DNA of 64,000 bases from Siderastrea siderea. Its lineage: Eukaryota > Cnidaria > Anthozoa > Scleractinia > Rhizangiidae. The notes under the pieces are model-generated. The model did no database searches, had not been told where the DNA came from, and saw nothing but the letters and a program-made list of their open reading frames with translations. Within the stretch, counting starts at the first letter, position 1, and every line of letters starts with the position of its first letter. A program made the position numbers and the translations under genes. Where the stretch lies: contig OZ034971.1 of NCBI GenBank assembly GCA_964030785.1, forward strand, positions 32,374,304-32,438,303, in the 5' to 3' direction. Positions 38,325 through 49,891 of this stretch are shown one piece after another.

Positions 38325-38441
38325 ATAGCTGTCATGATAAGTGACATCATCAGTCATGCGCAGTTGTTGAATAAAACCATGTGATGGTGTCAGAACGTGG
38401 CTTAATCAAACACTGTTTGAAATAACGAAAACTACCTCAAA

Positions 38442-39192
38442 ATGAGTTTATTCAAGCCGCCCTCAACGCTAAGTCTAGAGGGAAATGTTGCAGACAATTG
38501 GCGCAAGTGGAAACAGCGATTTCAATTGTACATGAAAGCTTCAGACTCAATGAAGAAACCCGAGAAGCAACGCGTCGCCATATTTCTTCATCTCATCGGA
38601 GACGATGCACTTGAAATTTACAACACCTTCTCGCTATCGCCTGCAGTGGAAAAACTCAACGTATTATTCCGAAAATCTGAAGAGTATTGCAACCCCAGAC
38701 GGAACATCACCTTTGAATGCCACAAATTCTTCACTTGCGTTCAGCAACCAACTGAACACATCGATGAGTAAGTCACAGAGTTTCGTACCAGAGCGAGCAC
38801 GTGTGAATTTGGCAAATTGTGTGAGAGTCTAATTCGAAATAGAATCGTCCGTGGAATCTCTTGTAACACCCTGAGAGAAAAGCTACTCCAAGAAACCGAA
38901 CTGGATCTTCAGAAAGCTATTGACATGTGCCGAGTTTTCGAAATGCCAAACGAAATCGATCACTGAAGAACCGAAAATGTGGATTATGTAAACAAGAAAG
39001 CAGCGCCACGAAAATTCCCGCCAAAGGCTCACGGAAAGAAGAAGACTGGTCCCACAACCGCTTGTAAAAGATGTGGAACAGTTCATGGTCCGAGAGAATG
39101 CCCAGCCTTTTGGAAAAATCTGTCAAAAGTGCAAGAACGGCAATCATTTTGCTTCTCAGTGCTTATTGAAAAATGTCCACCTCGTGGAAAGT
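38442..39192 (+). pseudogene. Gypsy gag
   Basis: The frame starts MSLFKPPSTLSLEG and encodes a gag-like capsid region (WRKWKQRFQLYM, IFLHLIGDDALEIY) followed by zinc-knuckle cysteines (CKRCGTVHGPRECPAF, then CQKCKNGNHFASQC). In-frame stops are at 38769-38771 and near 38963, and a one-base frameshift near 39105 separates the two knuckles. Confidence 0.8.
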
Positions 39193-41912
39193 GATCAACA
39201 ACCTCGCGTCGAACCAGACATTGAAGAATTTGAAGAATTGTTTATCATCCGAGTCCAGAAAGATGGTCATGATAATGAATGGACAGCTACTCTACGAGTG
39301 AATGACAACAAGGTGCAATTCAAATTAGACACGGGGGCTCAAGCAAATGTGATTCAGAAACACATGTTCAGTTCGTTGAAAGGGACACCGCAACTGAGAT
39401 CAACCAAAGCTAAACTCACTGGATTCAATGGATCTGAAATACCTGTAGTAGGAGTAGCAAGGATGACTTGTAAGTACAAAGACAAAATGATTGATTCTGA
39501 TTTTTTTGTTGTTGAGGCTGAGGGTCAACCACCCCTACTTGGTTTAAGAGCATGTCAGGAACTTAGCTTAATCAAGTTTGTAAGAACTGTTGACACAGCC
39601 AGTGCCAATGCTGCGTGTATCTTAGATGAATTTGCCGATCTGTTTGAAGGCCTCGGAGAGCTCGAAGGAGAGCATCATATTGAAATTAAACCAGTAATTA
39701 AGCCTGTCATCCATCCCCCTAGAAAAGTTCCGTTCAAACTCCTGCCCAAGCTAAAAAAAGAACTTGAAAGGATGGAACAATCAGGTGCAATAGAAAAAGT
39801 TGATCAGCCTACAGAGTGGGTAAACTCTATTGTAATAGTGGAGAAAGAGGATGGAAATCTAAGAATTTGTCTTGACCCCAAAGACCTGAATAAGGCAGTA
39901 AAGAGGGAACATTTCCAACTCCAGACATCCACTGAGATTACAAGCAAGTTGGCTGGTGCAAAAGTATTCGTACACTGGATGCCAAAGATGGCTTCTGGCA
40001 TGTCAAATTGGACCATCCAAGTTCCCTTCTCACAACCTTTAACACCCCCTTTGGCCGCTTCAAGTTTAATCGTCTGCCATTTGGTCTTAACTCCTCTAAT
40101 GAAGTATTCCAGAAGAAAATGCAGTTTGCCTTTGAAGGAATTGAAGGAGCAGAAGTTATCTATGATGACCTCCTGGTTTGGGGCAAGGATGAAGAAAGCC
40201 ATGACAGAGCACTCAGAAATGTCTTCGAAAGAGCTAGAGAAAAGGGTGTAAAACTGAAGAGACAGAAATGCAGAATCAAGATTCCTGAAGTTGTCTACAT
40301 TGGTGACAAGATTAGCAAAGATGGAATCAAACCTGACGAGTCAAAAATTGAAGCAATCCTCAACATGCCAGGGCCACAGAACAAGGATGTGGAGCGCCTG
40401 CTAGGAATGGTGACCTACCTAAGCAAGTTTATCCCTAACATGAGCGCTTTGACCAAGCCACTTAAGAGCCTTACTTAGACAAGAAATACAATGGCACTGG
40501 GGTGAGCAGCAAGAAAGCTCGCTCAGTGAAATTAAGAAAGGCCTCACCTCAAAGCCAGTCCTGAAATACTACGATGTGAACAAGCCTGTAAAGCTCTCTG
40601 TTGACGCATCCCAGTCAGGACTCGGAGCAGTATTACTTCAAGAGGATCAACCAATCGCATACGCCTCAAAATCCCTGACAGAGTGCCAGAAAGGCTATGC
40701 ACAAATCGAAAAAGAAACACTGGCCATTGTGTTTGGATGTGAGCGGTTTAACCAGTACCTATATGGCGAAGAAATTGAAGTTGAAACAGACCACAAGCCA
40801 CTGGAAGCAATCTTTTCTAAGCCTCTTGCCAAAGCACCACCCCAAATCCAGCGCCTACTACTTCACCTACAGCCTTACCACCTAAAAGTGAAGTATGTTC
40901 CAGGGAAGTAGATGTTTATTGCAGATGCATTATCTACAGCTCACCTGGAAACAACTTACCAGAATGAAGGAATCCCAGATGGTGAAATTGAAATGTAAGT
41001 CCATCTTCTGGTAGCAAACCTACCAATAGCAGTCGCCTAACTAACCAAAGATGGCTGGCCTGACCACAAGAGTAAAGTGCCTGCTAATGCTAGACCATAC
41101 TGGAGTTTCAAGGATGAAATCCATGAAGCTGATGGGATTCTCTTCAAAGGTCACAAGGGTATTGTCCCTACAAGACTGCAGCCAGAAATGCTTGGAAAAA
41201 TCCACGAAAGCCACCTCGGAATCCCCAATTTGCCAGTCGTAAGTTCAGAGAATTTGCAGAGTCATGGGAGTTCAAGCACACAACCACGAGTCCCAAGTAC
41301 CCACAAGCTAATGGGCAAGTGGAGAACGCCATTGGAACAGTAAAGGCTGTGTTAGAGAAGGCGCATGAAGATGGTACCGACCCATACGTTGCCCTGCTAG
41401 AAGTCAGGAACACGCCCATTACTGGACTAAACTATTCTCCAGCTCAGATCTTCCTCACCAGAAGGCTGAAGACTAAGCTTCCTACTACTGCTGAACTATT
41501 GTAGGTGCAAATCCCAACAGATGCTAGGTCCCAGCTCCTTGCCCAGCAACAGAAACAGAAGTTTTACTTTGACAGAGGAGCCAAGTCCCTACCACCCCTC
41601 AGAAAAGGAGATGCTGTCAGAGTGAAGACACCAAACAGCTGGAAACCTGCCACGGTTACCAAACTCGCTAACACTCCTCGCTCAGCCATTGTGACCAGCG
41701 ACGGAACTTTGTACAGACGGAACAGGAGAGATATCATCAAGACCTCTCAAGTTGGCAGAGATCCCTGCACGCAAACCCCACAAGGAGACAAAGAAGCATG
41801 CATGAAGACCTTGCCGGGGAACAGAAATGCCTCCAAGACATCGAACATTGTTAGAACGAGATCTGGCCGAATTGTCAAATCACCCAGACAGAAGGACTTT
41901 GTATATTATTAG
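39193..41912 (+). pseudogene. Gypsy pol with deleted integrase core
   Basis: The parts are an aspartic protease (KLDTGAQANVI, near 39325), a reverse transcriptase (VNSIVIVEKEDGNLRICLDP near 39820, then FGRFKFNRLPFGL and IYDDLLVWG near 40160), and RNase H (LSVDASQSGLGAVLLQ, TDHKPLEAIF). Frameshifts lie near 39970 and 40470 and stops at 40909-40911 and 41502-41504. After the first half of the integrase zinc module (HESHLGI, near 41210) the sequence jumps directly to the end of the catalytic core (AESWEFKHTTTSPKYPQANG), so the Cys pair of the zinc module and the first two catalytic acids are missing. A basic C-terminal tail follows. Confidence 0.85.
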
Positions 41913-42170
41913 TGGACTGAACTTTCTTGATTAGAGACTGTTTTGACGTTAGTATATTTGTAGATGTTAAGAATCATTTATCAGTGACTTGCCGTTAGCT
42001 TTAGAGTCAATTCAAGGACTATGAACATTGACCTAGTTGAGGTCATGGACACTTCACTAATTAATGGAAAATGTTGTTGTTTATTCTGCCATTCCTGTTA
42101 AGAGGGGAGATGTCATGATAAGTGACGTCATCAGTCATGCGCAGTTGTTGAATAAAACCATGTCAATACC

Positions 42171-43030
42171 GTCTCCACGAGGAAATGTTTCAAATGTTAA
42201 AAGAGATAATTAATAAGGTCAGAATATTCAAACTTTGTGTGATACAAAACCAATTCTGCCGAACTTTAAGTTTATCATGTGAAGGAAAATGGAATAACTC
42301 CCCACCTCTCAACTTACCCTCCTTTTTGCTTTTTGGTATTAATTAAAAAAATAATTATAAGTAGTCCCACCTCAGTAAACTTAATCTCCACGCCTCTGGC
42401 TATACAGTCAGCAATCTAAAACAATAAAAATGAAGTAGTATTCGTTAATGCCGTGTAATCAAGACAGAACTCTTAAATTGAATTAAAATGATTTTGAAAG
42501 TTAAGTCAACAACCTTTAGCACATAAACACCACAGCTAACTGCATCTTTCTGGGTTGGATGCGCTACCGTCCCTGGCCGCCAGTTTTTGTCCACCAAGTC
42601 TTTCTGGGAACAAAGAAATTTCCTGAAGAAATAAATACATAAAAAGCAAACGAGGCAATCAGAATTCTATCTGCGCTCATAAAACAAAAAGGCCTGAACA
42701 GCAGATTCCATGTTAACGTGAAATTTTGTAATAGTGGAATAAATGAAAAACCGGGTTCATGTGACGAGTTGCTATCCTGAACTTTAGCAAAGTCGTGAAT
42801 TTTTTTAAAGATCTTCAAACTTCTATACTTCCTCGAGTTTGAATCAGATCAGTTGAGTCAGATCTAAATTCATCGTGTTTCATCGTGTTTCAGTGTTCAA
42901 AGATGACATGGTAAGCTCGAATAGAAAGGGAGGCTGCTCCAAACCTATTCTTGGGTTGCCTGCACAGGAATTCAGTGTTGAGGATTGTGTTTAACGTTCT
43001 CACGCTACTAACCTGATCATTTCAAAAAAC
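42171..43030. other. Intergenic stretch without recognised genes
   Basis: AT-rich sequence between the Gypsy element and the terminal exon of the coiled-coil gene. Nothing recognisable was seen; short open frames have no protein-like pattern. Confidence 0.4.
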
Positions 43031-43038
43031 TCTGGATC

Positions 43039-46030
43039 TTAAACATCTGCTGCATCAAGGGGATCAACAAGCGCAATCGTTTCCTTAAGCAAATCTACCA
43101 CCTTGAACAATAAAAACAAAAGAGAGACGGAACAGTGTTGGCCAACTAGGTTTAAAGAATGGATCGCAACTAAGGAGAGACCAAACCTGTTTGACACATC
43201 CTTCAAACATAAGCAAAGAAAGGCAAAGTGCACACAGGTGAATCACCTTTGTTACCAGTGTTATTCAAATATAACTCACTGGAAGTCTATTACCAGGATA
43301 ACGACCCACTCTCCCTCCCCCGACCCCCTACAGACGAAAGGTTACAAAACTTCCATTGGGTTGTTCCAGAAAAAATCCACACCTCCCCGACGGATGGCAC
43401 ACTGGAAATTCTCGCGGGAGGGGGAGTTGAGTGCTCTAGAAATCCAGGTGGGAGTGTGGGGTCTAGAGTTAAGACTCTTCTTCGGGGGTCATTAAAAATG
43501 TAACCTCAGTTTTTCAGATCTTTGACTTTACGGAAGAAACTTCCCCCGAATCGAAGAAAGTAGCAGTCTTTCAAAGTATGCATTTCTTACCTTAAACACT
43601 TTTAGGTTCAGTTTCAAAGATTCTGCGAAGAATATTATAAAAGTGATAAAAGGAGAAAACATGAAGAAAGCGCGCGGTTGACGTGGTAGCTACAAAGGAT
43701 ACTCAGCGAACAAAGTTTAAAGCTTGGAACTTTGTATTGTATTACAGTACTGGCCAAATGTAAGTTGACAGTTTCGAGATGAAAAACAAATGAGCAACAA
43801 CGTAGTCGCTTGAGTGACTTCTATTATGCTTTCCCTCGAAAGCTTTATATTTTCTAGTGCCAGCTTCTTCCACTGATCACACTGTCTTTGCAAGGTTTCT
43901 ATTTTCTCACCCATGCGACCTATGGTCTGGAAAAAATAACGGGGGAAATCAAATGTATAAAAATTTTAAAACATAGCATTTTAAGTTGCATTTCTTTTGA
44001 TTTACTCATGGGCACCTAGCGGTTCGTTTTGGCCGGATATCAGTTCAATCGTTTAAATTACCTGAGATTTGATTGCCTTAAAAACCTCGACTATCCTTTG
44101 GCACAATGATACCTGAAGTGTTCGTAACATGGCCAAACAATTTTTTAATGCTTTATGTTCGGAAGAACAAATGCGTCATACAGCTGTATAGAGTGCAAAA
44201 TAACGTCAGCTACCATTTTCTCGAGCTTAACTGTCAGCAGCTCGGAATATCGGGAGATAAGATTCCGTTACCTAACGTTTTCTGCGTCTTTGATATTAAG
44301 CTGAAGAATTTGAATAGATCACCCTTAATAAGTTTACACAAACATCTTTTTAAAAAGCCCCGAAACAACACGAGGACACAGAAAATGGCGTTTCAAGTAT
44401 TATTCTTAAATTATCTCTTCGGAGACCACTGTCTTAGTTACCTCGTTGTATTTGTCGCGCAAAGAAGATAGCTTCCACTGCAAATCCTTATTTGTCCTTT
44501 GCAAATCCTCACATTCAGCAAGACTCTGTAAAACGTAAAACATTGAAAAGGTTGTTGTACACTCAAAAATTTCCAGGGCGGAAGATTAGGGTCCGAAAAA
44601 AGACCACATGATTATTTAAGGCATGCCTGTCAAGGTTACATACTTCATCCAGTCAAGCTCTCATTGTTTTCATGCGCTCTTTAAGAGATGTGTTTTCTTT
44701 CTCAAGCTGTTGAACAACATTGAAATATGCATCTGTTGGTAACTGAAATTTGTACGAATATGCTTAGGCAGTAAATGCTGAAGCCGTACATGATGGGGGA
44801 TGTCATGATAGCTGAATTGATCGATACTGTGGATAAGCATCTCATCTCTTTAAGGTGTTGTTCCTGGTTCTTTGTTGCTTCAGCCTATTAAAAAGTAGAA
44901 GGAAAACAAGGGTGAAAACACTTATTACAATTTCGTTTCACCATTGAAGCGAGTTTGGACAAGAAAAAAGTGGAGGTATATGTCAGATTAAAAAACTCAT
45001 TTGCAAGTTTGCCGGCTCGTATAACTTGACAGTCATGCGACCGATGAACCGGCCATCCTGGCATACAAGATCCGGTCCTGGTAATTGACGTACTTTATTT
45101 GTCTACCGGCTTTTAAAATGTGGCAACATAGAGGTAGCTTTTAGCCACCACTAAGTTGATGGGACAACTATTCTGTAAGCCGATAAACGGTGGTATTACG
45201 TCATTAACGTCGACTAGGGCGGCATTCTCGACGCTTCCTCGATGAGGACAGGTTTGCCAGATGTCTGTACATACCAAAAAGGTGATCTCACTTTCATCGT
45301 GTCATGCGATTTCAACTCTGGACAGAGTTGCATTATTGGATAGTGATAGTAGTAATAGTTACTTATAGACTACTATGCATCGTGGCATTAAGAATTGCAC
45401 TGTGTTTCTCAGCACACCTACCTTTTTTTCCAGATACCGCCAGCAGTCAACGATCCACTCAACATTTCTTGCAGACTAGCAAACTGGACCTCTTCCTTCA
45501 CGTTATAAAGCAAAGCATTGAACGTGGACTGAGCACAACGTTTTGTGTTTCCCATAGTCAGGGAATCCGCCTTCACCGCTTCATCGATTTCCAAAACTTT
45601 TTCGAAGCATCTTTTGGAAAGTCGTGCTGTTTTGAAGCAGTTTTTTAGTTGCTACAAATGAGAGATGATTATATGGTGTAAAACAATTACCTAAGGATGC
45701 AGTGAATGGCTAAGTAGATTACCTCTGGTTTGAAAAAGTGGTATATTTTAGAAAATAACTAGCGTGCATTGATCAGTTGAGCAACACCGTGGAGACTTTA
45801 ATCGCCTAATAAACTGTATAATTAAATGTTCATGCATGTGAGAGCTTTTAGTTCTGAAATAACTTTCAGCTATTAGATAAAGGCCTATTTTCGTCTAATT
45901 ACTCTTAAAAGCACTTTGTAATCACTACCTTGTCATTTGTGTACCACAGCTCCTCTCTGATGGCTTTCTTCCACTTCTCAAGAGTAAGGTCGTCTTCAGG
46001 AGGTTCATGAACGTCTGTGCATCTCCCAGA
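43039..46030 (-). CDS. Unidentified coiled-coil protein gene, 3' exons
   Basis: Several minus-strand segments look like exons: 46030-45929 (EDDLTLEKWKKAIREELWYT), 45651-45422 (LSKRCFEKVLEIDEAVKAD), one from 44884 (AEATKNQEQHLKEMR), 44732-44650 (YFNVVQQLEKENTSLKERM), 44525-44442 (LAECEDLQRTNKDLQWKL), 44112-44062 (VSLCQRIVEVFKAIKSQ), one from 43926 (MGEKIETLQRQCDQWKKLA) and the terminal exon 43101-43039 (LLKETIALVDPLDAADV, stop). Most have AG acceptors and GT donors. The product is rich in heptad-like coiled coil and may be structural. The TGA in the 44732-44650 exon (GCTTGACTG) and unmatched phases around 44884 show that the model is incomplete or the gene is decaying. A hAT element adjoins the most upstream exon. 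Confidence 0.45.
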
Positions 46031-46038
46031 CCAGGGTG

Positions 46039-46074
<36 letters not shown>

Positions 46075-46386
46075 TATTGAGAGCTGGCGACCAGAATTTC
46101 ATAACTGGTCGCCAGCTGGCGATTAACTATTTCAGGCCACGATAATAATACAAACAATAACTTTGATTTTCAGCCAAATCGATTACAAATAAAATTCAGG
46201 GCCGCCAGCCAATTGGTCACTTACCTTTACGTTGCTTTTGAATTTTAAAACCGATTTCCCTGTTATTATAAATCCGCCACAACGTTTCACAGCTACGATC
46301 AGTGCGAAGCTTCGCCGCCATGTTTTTTCAGCGGTTTCCCATAGCATAGGTATTGCGGGCGCACGGGCCACGTGCGTTCTTTCGCC

Positions 46387-47327
46387 ATGAATATTTATTC
46401 AGGCGATGTGGTGTCCAAAGATGTTCTGAAATCTTTCTGTAATTTATTACAAAGTGGAGACGGAACATCCGCAAAGAAATTAGTTGAAGATTTAGATATT
46501 CTCTGGGCGTCAAAAGGTGGAAATGTAGATCTGTCAAAGTGGTCAAAAGATGATTTCAGCACTGGTTTGATTCCTGATGACATCGATTGCAAATATTTTG
46601 CCGGCAAGCCCGTGGCATTGACTGCAACCGGAGACAGGAACTGTTTATACAATTCTGCCTCCCTGGACCTTTGCGGAAATCAATTACGTCATGGCTGTTT
46701 GCGTCTTCTTGTTGCCGAAGAGCTCTACTTCAATGCGGAGTACTACGCAACGCACAAAATTTTTAAACTAACCAAGGAACGCTCTGGAATCCCAGAAGAT
46801 ATACTATTTCCTGTTGCCCTTTCGTCCGATGGTGATAGCGTAATCACAAATGGTGGAAGTGAAGTGGATGCTGTGAAAGCGGAAGCAGTAGCTGGCTGTG
46901 AATTTAAAAAGTGGGGTTGCCTTTTACACATGATGGCTCTCGCTTCTGTGATAAGACGACCGATTTACTCGGTGTACCCAAACGTGGCTTTTCGATATCG
47001 GGCACTAATGCACAATGTTCTTGAGCCTCGTTTACCTCCCGTGAATGATGATCCGGTGTGTCTCCTGTGGTCCAGATGTGGTAGCCTCGACAACCGACCA
47101 ACTCATGGTATGTGCCAAACCATTTCGTCCCTCTCACTTGGAATTCTGAAATATCTTGTGAGACGGCGCCACTTGAAGTGGCCACTGATGCCGGTAACGT
47201 TTCTCCAACTGATCGGCAATCACACGTCAGTAAAAGCACTGCGACTACATGTAGTTCAAAACAAGGAAGTATTTTATCTTTTGTAACTTCCTCTCGTGCT
47301 GTTCCTAAGTTTCAAAAGGAAAGTTAA
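46387..47327 (+). pseudogene. OTU-like N-terminal part of the hAT element protein
   Basis: The frame beginning MNIYSGDVVSKDVLKSF encodes an OTU-like fold: GDRNCLYNSASLDLCG contains the Asp and Cys expected of the protease loop, followed by RLLVAEELYFNAEYY. The sequence VPNHFVPL, with the expected His, is in another frame after a shift near 47100. The arrangement recalls the vertnin/OTU-like proteins that are common in cnidarian genomes. The shifted frame continues to a TAA at 47325-47327 and then, without a gap, into the zinc-finger segment of the transposase, which suggests one original long ORF. Deubiquitinase activity is not implied by this evidence alone. Confidence 0.6.
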
Positions 47328-47387
47328 GGAAAAGATGACCATTGCCGTCCACAAAAAGGTAAAAAGAGAACGGCAAAATGTGCTGAG

Positions 47388-49891
47388 ATGGACGGGGAAG
47401 GAAATCATCCAATCAAAAAGTCGTCAGCTAAACGCAAGTTTCTACCCCATTGGAAAGACGAATTTTCATGGGTGGTATACAACGAGGAGAAGAATGTGAT
47501 GACGTGTGAAATCTGCTGTGCTGTCCCTGAAAAGGCTGGAAAAACCGATTTCCTAACTGGTTCGCAGACTTTCAAATAGGAAACTTTAGTGAAACATAGC
47601 TGTTACCGGTCGACAGTTGCTTGCCCATGATGCACTTCTCGCTAAACAACAACCTTTGGAAAGCGCCCCAATCGCCCAAAGCTTCCGTAAAGGCAAACAA
47701 AAATTGGAAGAACAAGGCCGGAAGGAATTTGCTGTTAAAGTCAACACCGCGTACCTAATAGCTAAAGAGGAACTTCCCTTCAGTAAATATGGGCCTATTC
47801 TAGCACTCCAAGAGAAGAATGGTTTGGAAATTAACCAAACATATGCCAACGACAAAAGCTGCGGCACTCTGATATCTACAATTGCCACCGTTTTAACAGA
47901 GGAACTAGCTAGTGAAGTAAACGGGAAAAAATACTTGAGTGTGATGATTGACGGCGCGACCAATGCTTCAGGAAAGGAAAATGAGACAGTGCATTGCCGA
48001 TATGTAAAGGATGGTAAACCCGCAAATCGTTTAATAGGACACAAGGCAGTTGCTCATGGTCATGCGCAAGGTATCTTTTTTTGTTTTTTTTTGTTTTTTT
48101 GTAAGTTTTGATGTACTAGTAGTAGGCAGGAAAAAAAAAATTGATCAGTTATTACTGCATGTCATGCGAATCACTGTGGTATAATATCATATAAATAGAA
48201 AACTTTGACAGTCTCGTGCGAAGCACTTTCTCATACTCTACTGAAATAAATAGTAGTTTGCTTCAACATGGAGCGATGAAGTTGTAATAGCATTCATTTC
48301 AATGAAAGAAGGTTCACTTGCTTTTTATTTTAAAGGTTAGAATATTATTATACCACCTTCAATCACTCTTTGTTATATTGTTATTATAAGTTTAAATTGT
48401 TATTGTTAATAATTTTAAGGTCTTTTGGACACGGTAAATGGTGCTTTCGCTGACGTTGGAATTCACCAGTGGAAAGAAAAACTTGTCGGTATGGGTGCTG
48501 ATGGAGCATCAGTTAACCTTGGGAAGAAAGGCGGAGTGGTGGCATTGCTACGACGGGACGTCCCCCACGTTATCGATTTTCACTGTCTTCCCCATCGGTT
48601 AGAGTTGGCGCTACTAGAATTACAAAAGAGTTGTGTTTTGGTCAGCACGGTGTATGACGTTCTCCAGCTCATCTGGAAAACTTATCATTATAGCCCAAAA
48701 AGCACGCGAGAACTTCAAAGCATTGGAACTGAACTGGGGATCAATGTTTTGAAGCCCACCCAAGTCAGCGGAACGAGATGGCTGCCGCACGTCAGCAGAG
48801 CCCTAAAGGTTTTGATAACCCCCAGTAAGGATGGCTCTGGGCAGTATGCTGCAGTTCTGTGCCACATGGAACACTTGAGTTCTACGTCGAAAAATTCAGA
48901 TATCAAGGGGAGAGCAAAATATGTCTGTGAGAAAATGAAAACCGTGCAGTTCACAGCATTTTGTCATTTTCTCGCAGACATGTTTGCTATCATCTCGAAG
49001 CTTAGCTTGAACATGCAGCGAAACGATTTGATACTCCCAGTGGCAGTTTCACTAATCCGTGAAACAGTCACCAGCGTTGACTCCCTAAAAATGCGTCCCG
49101 TTCCAAATGGACACTTGCAGCGATTTCTCGGCACGCTGGAGAAGTCCGCAGATGACCAAGTCCAGTTTCAAGGGACTACGTTAGAAGGCTGTCTTGATGG
49201 TGTCCACAAGCGAGCGGCGGCCACTCGTACTGGTAGCTTCGAGGCAACAAAAGCTGAGGCAATTGGGCTATGCTTGAATGGTCTGGAAGACAGGTTCGGC
49301 AACCTTTTGATTGATCAAACAAGTGGATACGAGCCCTCGTCTAACAGAACCACTGATGTTGTAAGAGACATGCTTGTGTTCAACGTCGACGCTTGGCCCA
49401 CCAACCCCAAAGATCTTGTTGTCTTTGGCAACGAGCAGATAGAACGTCTGTCTCACTGGTTTGAACCTGTGCTGGCAAATGCTGGATGCCAGGTTAACGC
49501 GATTCCTGATGAGTGGCTTTCCATGAAATTGCAGATCAACACCAGTTTTCGGGACAAGGACTATGGAAGCCTGTGGCAGACCTTGTTAACAAAAATGCCT
49601 TATCGCCAGGACTTTCAAAATGTCCTTCACCTTGTCGAGATTCTGTTGGTACTACCAATTTCTGCAGCTCAGTGCGAACGTGCCATCTCCGCACAGAACC
49701 GGATTAAGAGCAGTATGCAAGTTAATCTTGGATCAGCAACACTTGAAGACCTCATCCGCATTGCCGCAGAGGGCCCGACGGTTGCTGACTTTGACCCCGC
49801 GCAGACGGTTGACAAGTGGTTCACAAGGAATAAGGAAGCAGGAGAACGGCAGCGGAGGCCAGCATTCAAAAGATCTTCTTTCCTGAAATAA
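47388..49891 (+). pseudogene. hAT transposase (ZNF862/hATC-like) with one intron
   Basis: The N-terminal segment (47388-47579) has a TTF/BED-like zinc-binding pattern (RKFLPHWKDEFSWVVY, MTCEICC). An in-frame TAG at 47577-47579 and a frameshift near 47610 follow. From 47617 the frame is clean: the RNase H-like core begins with VMIDGATNASGKENE, an intron at 48071-48419 (GT/AG, phase agrees) interrupts it, and exon 2 gives GMGADGASVNLGKKGG and HCLPHRLELAL. The C-terminal hAT dimerisation region reads LPISAAQCERAISAQNRIKS. The stop is at 49889-49891. The core resembles transposases of the zinc finger 862-like hAT group; the element may have been active until the N-terminal lesions arose. Confidence 0.8.

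Larger units (their letters stand above)
38330..42165 (+). mobile_element. Gypsy-type LTR retrotransposon with 55-bp LTRs, defective
   Basis: Near-identical 55-bp direct repeats at 38330-38384 and 42111-42165 begin TGTCATGATAAGTGAC. The 3' copy is preceded by a purine tract (AGAGGGGAGA, 42101-42110); the 5' copy is followed by a TGG-initiated sequence (TGGTGTCAGAACGTGG, 38385-38400) that looks like a tRNA primer site. Flanks read ATAGC and ATACC, a 5-bp duplication with one mismatch. The interior encodes decayed gag and pol. Total length is 3.8 kb, shorter than usual for Gypsy because of an integrase deletion. Confidence 0.85.

Noticed and set aside
43340..43500. GC-richer stretch with GTTCCAGAAAAAATCCACACC that could be part of a dispersed repeat.
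   Set aside because: No terminal repeats, promoter boxes or tail seen in this window; cannot be supported without a copy-number search.
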